Origin: Ignavibacteria bacterium
GTDB taxonomy: Bacteria; Bacteroidota; Ignavibacteria; Kapaibacteriales; UBA4661
Length of the DNA: 64,000 nt
NCBI GenBank assembly: GCA_014654705.1
Contig: JACVZY010000010.1
Location: forward strand, 1 to 64,000
Direction of reading: 5' to 3'
Positions 26,545-34,077 of the stretch are shown here, piece after piece (the first letter of the stretch is position 1; each line of letters opens with the position of its first letter). Made by a program: the position numbers and the translations under genes. Below the pieces are notes generated by a model that had not been told where the DNA came from, made no database searches, and saw nothing but the letters and a program-made list of their open reading frames with translations.

Positions 26545-28458
26545 CTATGGTTGTGCTGTTTTTTCTGCTTCTTCCTCTTGCAATGCCTGTTGAATATGGA
26601 AAATGTATTGTTGAGCAATTTGCGATTCGGGATTGATTTTATACGCGGCCTGGAAGGCAGTGAGAGCCTTTCGGTACTCTTTTTGCCGCCCATAGACCAT
26701 ACCTAGGTTGATATACGCATTTTCACTATTTGGATTAAGCGCCAGTGCGGTTTGTAAATCTCGTACTCCGGCATCAAGTTTTTCTTCGTTAATGCGCTGC
26801 GCACCGCGCGACACATACACCGAAGCCAAATTGCGCTTAAAAATGGACTTGCGATGAATAGCCAATCGTGTCGTGGAATCCAGTGCCAACGCGCGATTGG
26901 CGCACATAATTGCCCGTTCATAGTCGCGGCGCTGCAAGGCAGAAAGCGTTTGAAGATCGTAGAGAGCGGGGTCGGCGGTGGAGTCGGTCTGCAAACCACG
27001 CGCAATAACTGCATCGGCTTCATCCAGCAAAACACCGCGCTCGGTGTCGTTTTGCGCACGCCCCGCACGAAGAATGAGCTGCGAAGCGTAATTGCGAGCG
27101 GTCATCATACTTTCAGGACTTGCTCGATAGTCTGATTGAAGCAACTTATAATCGGTTTGCCAATCCGGAAGTCGCATAAAACCACGTGCAGTGTAAGAAA
27201 CGGCACCAAGTAACACTATGACAGTAACGGGCAGCGCACGAAAATGTTTGCTCGACGCACCAAATACATCAAAGAGCATCCAAAGTAGCCCCAAGATTGC
27301 AAAAAGACTAGGCGTGTAGAGAAATCGATCGCCCAGCATACTTCCGGCATAGACAAAAAGATTCGAGGCTATTACCAGCGTTGTAAAAAATGCGAGGATG
27401 GAAAAAGCCATGACATCACGCTTCACAAATCGCATCACCGCTAGTGCTAGCAAGCCAAGCGTTGCCAGTAAGCCCGCTATTGCTCGCCCGTCATCCCAAG
27501 AGACGACCGCCCAAGCATTGTAGGTGTAGCCTTCCGAAAGCGTCCACGGAAAAATCGCCTTGACCATATACGCACCAAGCGTCATAAAGCCTGTGGCTGT
27601 GCGCTCTGCAAACGATGCACCGACAAAAGGATTATGCAGACGATACGCATACAAGCCTTCTTCCACGCGCCCCACCAGCCCAAACCAGATGAGGAGAAAC
27701 GCTACTGTTACGCCCAAATACGGAAGAGAAAGGCGCGCAAGACGCTTCGTATCAAGTTTTGTGAAGGTATAAAGCAGACCGCAAATAACGGGCAACATCA
27801 GTACAGCACTTTCTTTCGAGAGCAATGCCAGTGCGAGTGCAGCAAGGCTCAGTGCAAGATGCTGTACGGTATTGGTACGTAGATGTTTGAAAAGGAATAA
27901 TGCAGACAAAAGAGCAAAAAGCAGAGCAAACATTTCATCACGGCTTTTGATATTCGCCACGACGGCAGTATGCACGGGATGGAGCGTAAAAAGCAGTGCG
28001 ACGGCAAAAGGGAGCATATCTTTCGTTGGAGAGGTGTCTGCGTCAGCAAAGAGACGGCGCAGTAAAAGCAGCAGCACGACTGCCGTGAGCGCATAGAGCG
28101 CAGCATTCACGCCATGCGCTACGGCTGCATTGTTATTAAAAAGCTGCTTTTCGATAGCAAAGGAAATGAACGAAATAGGACGATAGGTTTTACGCTGATT
28201 TGCGCGTTCATAGTTCTCGTCAAATCCGGCAAATGAATCTTTGGTGAGAAGTGCCGGAATACCGGCAAAACCTTGCTGCACGGTTTTGTGGTCGGTAATA
28301 ACCATGTTATCGTCCAGCACCAAACCGAAGCGAAGGGTCTGCGCATACATGGCAAGCGCCACGAGCACCAGAAAAACGGCTTGTACGCGAGAGTTTTGGT
28401 AGAACGGTGATCTCTTTGCCGCTTTGGGTTTGCTTGTTTTTGGGTGAGATTTTGCCAT
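26545..28458 (-). CDS. TMTC-like membrane protein with TPR repeats
   Basis: Integral membrane protein of 637 residues from ATG 28458 (MAKSHPKTSK). It has about ten membrane spans, then TPRs in the last 130 residues (for example SENAYINLGMVYGRQKEYRKALTAF without its first residues). The first loop has the Asp-Asp motif LVLDDNMVITDH and the YRPISF block typical of GT-C fold glycosyltransferases. The middle resembles DUF1736 of the TMTC O-mannosyltransferases (HNPFVG). It is therefore probably a GT-C enzyme acting on the periplasmic face with a lipid-linked sugar donor. Donor and acceptor are unknown. The 16 residues before this ATG read as leader. Confidence 0.8.
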   Translation of the reverse strand: MAKSHPKTSKPKAAKRSPFYQNSRVQAVFLVLVALAMYAQTLRFGLVLDDNMVITDHKTVQQGFAGIPALLTKDSFAGFDENYERANQRKTYRPISFISFAIEKQLFNNNAAVAHGVNAALYALTAVVLLLLLRRLFADADTSPTKDMLPFAVALLFTLHPVHTAVVANIKSRDEMFALLFALLSALFLFKHLRTNTVQHLALSLAALALALLSKESAVLMLPVICGLLYTFTKLDTKRLARLSLPYLGVTVAFLLIWFGLVGRVEEGLYAYRLHNPFVGASFAERTATGFMTLGAYMVKAIFPWTLSEGYTYNAWAVVSWDDGRAIAGLLATLGLLALAVMRFVKRDVMAFSILAFFTTLVIASNLFVYAGSMLGDRFLYTPSLFAILGLLWMLFDVFGASSKHFRALPVTVIVLLGAVSYTARGFMRLPDWQTDYKLLQSDYRASPESMMTARNYASQLILRAGRAQNDTERGVLLDEADAVIARGLQTDSTADPALYDLQTLSALQRRDYERAIMCANRALALDSTTRLAIHRKSIFKRNLASVYVSRGAQRINEEKLDAGVRDLQTALALNPNSENAYINLGMVYGRQKEYRKALTAFQAAYKINPESQIAQQYIFHIQQALQEEEAEKTAQP

Positions 28459-28492
28459 GATAGTAGAAAGAGAAAACAACGGTGTGAAAAAC

Positions 28493-29290
28493 TTAGAACG
28501 CCCCAATAAACTCTATGCGTGCCATACGATAGGGCTGGGTAGCGCCGGGCAGGCTACGAAAGAGGTCGCGTACCTGCACCTCCACCGTAAAGCCGCGTCC
28601 GGTGCTAACACGGAGAGCGGTATTGAGCAAGCCGCCACGCTGGCGGGAGCGGAGGTCATCAAGCGTGGGATTATACTCAATCACAAGCGAAATAACGCTT
28701 CCGATGGTCTTTTCGATGCCGATATATGCATTAGGAAAGCGCTCGGCAAGAATTGGGTCGAAGGAATAATTGATGCCCCCATGCAATGCGAGCGAACCAA
28801 GAAACGAAAAATTCTTACTGGCTGCAACAAAAATGCCCGGAGAGTGCGTCAGGAAGCGCCCTCCACTATATTCGCCGCGCCCTTGAGAACTAAAACCAAC
28901 TGTAAGGGCAGGAATGGTCAATGTTTCGTCGAAAGCACGAAACCGTGCATGGAAGCCGGGAAGCGCTTGGAAAACAATATTCCCATTCCCCAAGAAACCC
29001 GAACCACCAAAACTCAAACCCACTTGAAGATTTGTGAGGGGAGAGGCAGTAAATTCCGCCAGCACACCACTATTTCCAAACACATAGCCATCGGCAGCAA
29101 AGCGCCCTTTGGCAAGGACACCCGCCGTTGGCATATCGACAATGTAGCGTGACTCACTTGCCGCCTGCTCCCCGGCACTTGCTTGAGCATGGAGCATGCC
29201 TGATGATATGGTTAGTGCAAAAAATTGCACCAGAACATAGATGATGCTTGAGGAACAATGTCCACGCCGGATTTGAGGATGTATTCGCAT
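28493..29290 (-). CDS. Predicted outer-membrane beta-barrel protein
   Basis: A 265-residue exported protein with a signal segment (IIYVLVQFFALTISSGMLHAQA). Glycine/aromatic beta strands follow (VGLSFGGSGFLGNGNIVFQ, LTVGFSSQGRGEYSGG), and the last residue is Phe, typical of barrel proteins. No family is recognised. Start 29290 (MRIHPQ) fits the signal peptide. An ATG at 29311 lies 4 bases after the upstream stop and would also suit coupled translation. It forms a run with the DUF486 gene on the same strand. Confidence 0.7.
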   Translation of the reverse strand: MRIHPQIRRGHCSSSIIYVLVQFFALTISSGMLHAQASAGEQAASESRYIVDMPTAGVLAKGRFAADGYVFGNSGVLAEFTASPLTNLQVGLSFGGSGFLGNGNIVFQALPGFHARFRAFDETLTIPALTVGFSSQGRGEYSGGRFLTHSPGIFVAASKNFSFLGSLALHGGINYSFDPILAERFPNAYIGIEKTIGSVISLVIEYNPTLDDLRSRQRGGLLNTALRVSTGRGFTVEVQVRDLFRSLPGATQPYRMARIEFIGAF

Positions 29291-29315
29291 AGTGTAGAGG
29301 AAAAGAATCATTTAT

Positions 29316-29657
29316 TTACGACTTCAAACCGACAGCAAAATAGACTGCCAAAACAATAAGCAAAAACGACACAATATAGTTCCATTGTAAACGCTCTTGC
29401 AGCACAAAGACGGCAAAAAGCAAGAATACGACAATAGAAACTGCCTCTTGGATGATTTTAAGTTGCGTAGCATTGAAATAACGGTATCCCAAGCGATTTG
29501 CGGGTACTTGTAAACAATACTCGAAAAATGCAATACCCCAGCTAATCATAATGATTTGGGGCAATGACTGTCCCTCACCCTTTGCGAACCGTAAATGCCA
29601 ATACCACGCGACTGTCATAAACACGTTTGCGGCGATAAGCAGGACAAGAAAAAGCAT
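29316..29657 (-). CDS. DMT-superfamily membrane protein (DUF486)
   Basis: Four-helix inner-membrane protein of 113 residues matching the DUF486 family: FMTVAWYWHLRF near the N-terminus, then ISWGIAFFEYCLQVPANR, YFNATQLKIIQEAVS and VFVLQERLQWNYI. The family resembles half-size drug/metabolite transporters, but no substrate is known. It follows the PASTA gene by 19 bases and precedes the barrel protein, suggesting one transcript. Confidence 0.88.
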   Translation of the reverse strand: MLFLVLLIAANVFMTVAWYWHLRFAKGEGQSLPQIIMISWGIAFFEYCLQVPANRLGYRYFNATQLKIIQEAVSIVVFLLFAVFVLQERLQWNYIVSFLLIVLAVYFAVGLKS

Positions 29658-29676
29658 AATTACCTACCTCAAATAC

Positions 29677-30510
29677 CTACTTCGTAACAGTGAGGTTAAT
29701 GGGTGTACCTGTCTTGACGGAATCCATCGGTGGCGGAATTTGCTTGATGACTGTGCCGGGCATAAAGGTATCATTTACCTCGCCATCGGTTACTTCGCCA
29801 ACGGTAAAACCTGCTGCACCCAAGATACGACGTGCTTCGTCAAGCGATTTACCCTCCACGTCAGGAACAATAACATACACAACCTCAGGTCCCAAACTGA
29901 CAGAGACATCTACTCTTGCACCAAAACCGACCTTTTGCTTTGCTGTAAGGCTTTGAGAAAAAATAATATTGACAGGAATATGGTCATTAAATTGATAGGC
30001 AGCATTATTAAGCGACAAACCCAAACGGATAAGCGCTATGCGGGCATCGCGTACCGTTAGTCCTACCAGATTTGGAACTTCCAGAAGCTGCTTGCCCCTA
30101 GAAAGCGTTACATACACGGTGCGGCTTTTTTTGACGAGGCTTGTCGGAAGCGGCATTTGGTTGACAATGTGTCCTGAGGGAATAGCATTGTTGTAATACT
30201 CGCTGGCTACTTTCACCGAAAAACCATTATCCTCCAGTATGCGTGCAGCTTGATTGTAGCTCATTCCGGCAACGTTTGGCATTCGGACAATATCGTTGTG
30301 CCCTACAAACCACGGCATAAATACGAGGTCGAGAAACCCAATAGCAAAGATAATCGTAAAGAAAATTATAGTAATACGCGAACCGTACCGCACCCATTCC
30401 TTGCCTTCGGGCGTTGAGGCACGAGATTCTAAGCGCTGTTCAAACAAATGATACCGCTCAATTGCATTCGACGTTATTTGTTTGACAGTAGAGATGATGT
30501 TTTGTGCCAT
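29677..30510 (-). CDS. Membrane-anchored PASTA protein without a kinase domain
   Basis: A 277-residue bitopic protein. A 40-residue cytoplasmic N-terminus and one membrane span (about 44-66) are followed by three PASTA repeats (VRMPNVAGMSYNQAARIL, LLEVPNLVGLTVRDARIAL, VIVPDVEGKSLDEARRIL). PASTA domains of Ser/Thr kinases and penicillin-binding proteins sense muropeptides or cell-wall intermediates. Here there is neither kinase nor transpeptidase domain, a form also found in other FCB genomes. A role at the septum or wall is inference. It sits 6 bases before the lipoprotein gene's end on the same strand. Confidence 0.9.
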   Translation of the reverse strand: MAQNIISTVKQITSNAIERYHLFEQRLESRASTPEGKEWVRYGSRITIIFFTIIFAIGFLDLVFMPWFVGHNDIVRMPNVAGMSYNQAARILEDNGFSVKVASEYYNNAIPSGHIVNQMPLPTSLVKKSRTVYVTLSRGKQLLEVPNLVGLTVRDARIALIRLGLSLNNAAYQFNDHIPVNIIFSQSLTAKQKVGFGARVDVSVSLGPEVVYVIVPDVEGKSLDEARRILGAAGFTVGEVTDGEVNDTFMPGTVIKQIPPPMDSVKTGTPINLTVTK

Positions 30511-30516
30511 AATTTT

Positions 30517-31200
30517 TTAGAAATCAATGGTTGCCAATACCGAAGCGTATATACTTTCCATCTCATCGCGGGGGATAAGTTTGCGCCCCGTAAAAGTGAG
30601 GTCAGAAAGCGTACACTCATAGTAATTTCCGAAGGATGAGCGAAAGACCGCCACGCGGTTCAGTGTTGCTCCGTTGTCAGTGGTATAACGATAGAGGCAA
30701 AAATGCTTTGTGCCGACTATCACTTCCTCAAAATCACCCAAACGCTTGATATTGCGCATCTTGGTATCACGTTTAGTGGCGCTGATTTTACCAATACCCA
30801 CCAAACCATCTTTCTGAAAAACCTGATCAAAATTTTCTTCTTTGCGTAAGACCGAGTAGGCGAGGCTTGCAGTGTATGAATTATTGACGGCAACACTAAA
30901 GACCTGCACCGGCATATTTGTTTCAATATTCACCAGCGACCATTCGGCAGGAAGAAGCGATACCATATCGCCCAGTTCTGAGCGCACCACTTCATCGGAC
31001 ATCACCACAACAGGCTTGGAGGCAAGCTGGCGCAGAGGACGCTCGGTCTCAGGCTTTGATGCGCTTTTCTGCTGCGCTTGCGGCTGCTTTTGTACAACTA
31101 CCACACATCCGGCAAAGAAAAGAATAGGCAATACGAGCAGACAAAACCGCACGAAGATGAAGGGGAATGCGTAATACAAAACGGCGAATCTATGCTGCAT
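30517..31200 (-). CDS. Hypothetical lipoprotein
   Basis: From ATG 31200 (MQHRFAVLYY) the protein has 227 residues with a signal peptide ending in lipobox FAGC (Cys32). The frame extends a further 85 codons upstream, but that part overlaps the DUF1684 gene and has no coding support. The mature part begins with a Gln/Lys-rich spacer and then a globular domain with an alternating beta pattern (EEVIVGTKHFCLYRYTTDNG, VAVFRSSFGNYYECTLSD). No family is recognised. Transcribed between DUF1684 and the PASTA gene, with only 6 bases to the latter. Confidence 0.7.
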   Translation of the reverse strand: MQHRFAVLYYAFPFIFVRFCLLVLPILFFAGCVVVVQKQPQAQQKSASKPETERPLRQLASKPVVVMSDEVVRSELGDMVSLLPAEWSLVNIETNMPVQVFSVAVNNSYTASLAYSVLRKEENFDQVFQKDGLVGIGKISATKRDTKMRNIKRLGDFEEVIVGTKHFCLYRYTTDNGATLNRVAVFRSSFGNYYECTLSDLTFTGRKLIPRDEMESIYASVLATIDF

Positions 31201-31216
31201 GATGGCGAATAATAGG

Positions 31217-31951
31217 TTACTTTCGCGGATGAAAAAACACTTTTTCTCCCGCTTCAATGCGTACAGCGAGAATATTTTCCTGCGGTACAAGCGGACAACT
31301 GTACTCTTCGTTGTAGTTACAGTATGGATTAAAGGCGCGGTTAAAATCAAGAATAAAAGGCTTATTTGCTCGTGGAATCTCAACATCAAGGAAGCGCCCG
31401 GGACGATAAGAATCAGTCCCATTAGTAGCATCTTTGAAAGGAACAAAATATCCACGTTGCATTTTTCCTTCCAGTCCCGTATAACGATATGCCGTCAAAT
31501 GGCATGAATCCTTGCCAACGACAAAGTGTAATCGCCCCACGCGAAGCATGAGCCGCACTTCGTTGTCGTTGGTCAGAATACGAACAGTATCTTGTGTGGG
31601 CAAACTCTCAAACCGTGCAGCAATGCAGTATTCAGGATTCGGTGCAAAGTATGCTAATCCTTGAAAAAGCGCTTTGTCTTCTTTACGAAGCGGCGAGTTT
31701 TCGCCTTCGCGCCAGTAGCGATCTTTCGCCACGCGCTCTTGGGCAATGCTGTCCGGCTGAAAATATGGATTTTTGCCGGACGGCTCAGAACCTTTACATG
31801 AGGCAAGCACACAGACAGTCAATACACACATGAACAACGTCGGCACTATGCCTCGTACTCCTGCAATAATGGCGCAGGCAAGCAGAGACAAGCCCTTACG
31901 GGAGTCTCTGTGCGCTAACTGGCATATAAATGAATGAAAGCAAGAGTACAT
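31217..31951 (-). CDS. DUF1684 lipoprotein
   Basis: About 244 residues from ATG 31951, with a membrane segment and lipobox ASC (LTVCVLASCKGSE). The DUF1684 core is unmistakable: FVPFKDATNGTDSY, GRFLDVEIP and the block DFNRAFNPYCNYNEEYSCPL near the C-terminus. The family has no assigned function. A GTG at 31975 (MEKLLNVF) overlaps the dcd stop by 16 bases and could allow coupled translation. The sequence does not settle which start is used. Confidence 0.85.
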   Translation of the reverse strand: MYSCFHSFICQLAHRDSRKGLSLLACAIIAGVRGIVPTLFMCVLTVCVLASCKGSEPSGKNPYFQPDSIAQERVAKDRYWREGENSPLRKEDKALFQGLAYFAPNPEYCIAARFESLPTQDTVRILTNDNEVRLMLRVGRLHFVVGKDSCHLTAYRYTGLEGKMQRGYFVPFKDATNGTDSYRPGRFLDVEIPRANKPFILDFNRAFNPYCNYNEEYSCPLVPQENILAVRIEAGEKVFFHPRK

Positions 31952-31959
31952 GAAAACGT

Positions 31960-32493
31960 TCAAAAGTTTTTCCACATCATGGATTCAACAGGAAGATTGG
32001 TCTGTCCGTTATATTTGGCGTTTTTCTTTGTGTTGTAAGGCATGAGAATTTCTCCGGCGACCTCAAAGTAAATCAGCTGCCCAATCGGCATTCCGGCATA
32101 TACACGAACGGGCTGCTTGACAGAAATTTCGAGCGTCCATGTATTGCAAAAGCCGACATCGCCCTTACCGGCAGTGGCGTGTATGTCGATGCCCAAGCGC
32201 CCGATACTGGATTTCCCTTCCAAAAACGGAACGTGCTTGTGCGTTTCGGTATATTCCTCTGTCACGCCTAAGTAAAACTTGTCCGGGTGTAAAATAAAAC
32301 CATCGTCGGGAATGTCAAACGTCTGAATGAGATTGTGCTGTTTTGCATCAAGCACCTCATCGCGGTAACAAGCAAGCGTTTTACCGAGCCGAACATCATA
32401 GCTATTCGAGCCAAGCGATTCGCGGCGAAACGGAGTAATCACAATATCGCCAATGTCAATATGGCGGAGAATTTCTGCGTCGGATAGAATCAT
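31960..32493 (-). CDS. dcd: dCTP deaminase
   Basis: Trimeric enzyme converting dCTP to dUTP for thymidylate synthesis. The 177-residue protein carries PFRRESLGSNSYDVRLGK near the N-terminus. The catalytic region is EGKSSIGRLGIDIHATAGKG then FCNTWTLEISV (catalytic Glu), followed by VYAGMPIGQLIYFE. The length suits the monofunctional or bifunctional (deaminase-diphosphatase) forms, and the sequence does not decide between them. Its 3' end overlaps the alternative start of the DUF1684 gene. Confidence 0.95.
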   Translation of the reverse strand: MILSDAEILRHIDIGDIVITPFRRESLGSNSYDVRLGKTLACYRDEVLDAKQHNLIQTFDIPDDGFILHPDKFYLGVTEEYTETHKHVPFLEGKSSIGRLGIDIHATAGKGDVGFCNTWTLEISVKQPVRVYAGMPIGQLIYFEVAGEILMPYNTKKNAKYNGQTNLPVESMMWKNF

Positions 32494-32601
32494 CTATGTG
32501 AATCTCACATTCTAGGGTTAAGAACAGATGACGAATGTGCAATATTTCGGGGGAAATCCAAGCATGATGCGTCATCCACAAAAAAATCATGGCAATTTGC
32601 T

Positions 32602-32955
32602 TTACAGTATTTTCTTCAAAGCAGCTTCGGTGCTATCGGAAATATCAAACACGGTATTAAGTCGTGTGATTTCGAGAAGATTCATCACATTGGCAGGAAT
32701 AGCAGCAAAGCGCATTGTACCGCCGGCTTTTCGCATGGTGGTCAGCCCGCCGACGAGCATTCCCAAACCAGAGCTATTAATAAGCGTAATTGCAGATAAG
32801 TCTGCCACGACGTGCTTCACCTTGCCAGCTACCAATTTATTCAAGTGTGTAGAAAATTCGACTGCTTGCGGTCCCCCTGTGATATGTCCGCGTAGAACAA
32901 CCGTCGCAACGGCGCTGTTTGTAGGGTGAGCGGTAAATTCCAATGCTTCAGGCAT
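32602..32955 (-). CDS. STAS-domain protein, anti-anti-sigma factor type
   Basis: A 117-residue single STAS domain resembling SpoIIAA/RsbV antagonists, which bind and release anti-sigma kinases depending on serine phosphorylation. The conserved site is LINSSGLGML, with candidate phospho-acceptor Ser61 or Ser62 after strand VVADLSAIT. No RsbW/SpoIIAB-like kinase or sigma factor gene is adjacent, so its partner is unknown. It is separated from dcd by 108 bases and from secF by a terminator. Confidence 0.88.
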   Translation of the reverse strand: MPEALEFTAHPTNSAVATVVLRGHITGGPQAVEFSTHLNKLVAGKVKHVVADLSAITLINSSGLGMLVGGLTTMRKAGGTMRFAAIPANVMNLLEITRLNTVFDISDSTEAALKKIL

Positions 32956-32994
32956 AGTTGCAATAAATTATATGAAGAAAATGACTGGAAACAA

Positions 32995-33021
32995 CAAAGG
33001 GACTTAAATTAAGTCCCTTTG
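32995..33021. terminator. Terminator after secF
   Basis: A perfect 13-bp inverted repeat around one central base (CAAAGGGACTTAA / TTAAGTCCCTTTG). Read on the minus strand it is followed by TTGTTGTTTCC, and on plus by CGGTGTTTTCC. It lies 64 bases past the secF stop, separating secDF from the STAS gene. Confidence 0.75.
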
Positions 33022-33084
33022 CGGTGTTTTCCAAGTTTTTTTACGCCAGCACACCGATTCGGTGTAACTGCGACGCTTTTACTT

Positions 33085-34047
33085 TTAGGCTTTTGCCTTC
33101 GCACTAATGCTTGCATAACTTTCTACGTGGAGGTCGTATTTTTTCACCGACTCCAAGTACCAAGCCACAAAAGCACTTGCGACATAAATAGATGAATATG
33201 CACCAGTCACAAAACCAACCAGCATCACAAAAGCAAAACCTTGAAGCACTTCGCCACCGAACACGGTGATAACGATAAGTACCAGTACAGCCGTCATGAC
33301 AGTATTGATAGTGCGGCTCAATGTCTCATTGATACTAAGGTTCACCATATCAATAAATGGCATATTTTTGTGTTTCTCGCGGTTTTCACGGATGCGGTCG
33401 AAGATAATCACAGTATCGTGTACCGAGAAACCAATTACGGTCAGCATTGCCGCAAGCATACTTTGGTTAACTTCAAGATTGATGATACCTAAATCGTGCA
33501 CCATTACCGCCACCACGAATGCTAAAATAGCATCGTGCACAAGTGCCACAATAGCACCCAAGCCGTAGAGGAACTCAAAACGGAACGCAATGTAGAGCAT
33601 AATCATCAGGAACGACAGCCCAAGCGCCATAAACGCCTTGCTCCGCAGTTCTGCGCCTACCTTAGGACCGATTTTGTCAACTTTAAGCAGAGTCAATGTT
33701 TGATTAGGGAATGCTTTTTTGAGGCTTTCCATAATGGCAGAAGAAGAGTAATCTTTACCGACAAGATTGGGCAGGCGAATAAGAAACTCGTCTGACTTGC
33801 CATAAGATTTAATCTCTGAACCAGTAAACTTAGCTTCGTCCATTGCTTTACGAACCTCTTCGGTCTGCACTGCCGATGAACCGCTAAATTTGATACCGAC
33901 TTCCGTACCACCAACAAAATCAATACCGTAGTCTAAGCCTTTCAAAGCGACGACTAAAATTCCAACGATATTGATAATAATAGATGCGAAAAAGAAAATT
34001 CGGCGTTTACTCAAAAAGTCAATTTTTGTATCGTGAAAGAATTGCAT
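33085..34047 (-). CDS. secF: Protein translocase subunit SecF
   Basis: Inner-membrane RND-like partner of SecD that uses the proton gradient to pull preproteins out of SecYEG. The 320-residue protein shows six membrane spans, the first-loop motif GIDFVGGTEVGIKF and the family blocks VGAELRSKAFMALG, TVIGFSVHDTVIIFDRIREN and SINETLSRTINT. It follows secD by 30 bases on the same strand. Separate secD and secF genes contrast with the fused SecDF of most Bacteroidia. Confidence 0.97.
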   Translation of the reverse strand: MQFFHDTKIDFLSKRRIFFFASIIINIVGILVVALKGLDYGIDFVGGTEVGIKFSGSSAVQTEEVRKAMDEAKFTGSEIKSYGKSDEFLIRLPNLVGKDYSSSAIMESLKKAFPNQTLTLLKVDKIGPKVGAELRSKAFMALGLSFLMIMLYIAFRFEFLYGLGAIVALVHDAILAFVVAVMVHDLGIINLEVNQSMLAAMLTVIGFSVHDTVIIFDRIRENREKHKNMPFIDMVNLSINETLSRTINTVMTAVLVLIVITVFGGEVLQGFAFVMLVGFVTGAYSSIYVASAFVAWYLESVKKYDLHVESYASISAKAKA

Positions 34048-34077
34048 GATGGATGTTCTCCTCAGGTTAAAAATGGG

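Noticed and set aside
31201-31455. 85-codon extension of the lipoprotein frame at 30517-31200
   Set aside because: It overlaps the DUF1684 gene on the same strand in another frame, and the lipoprotein signal begins at 31200.
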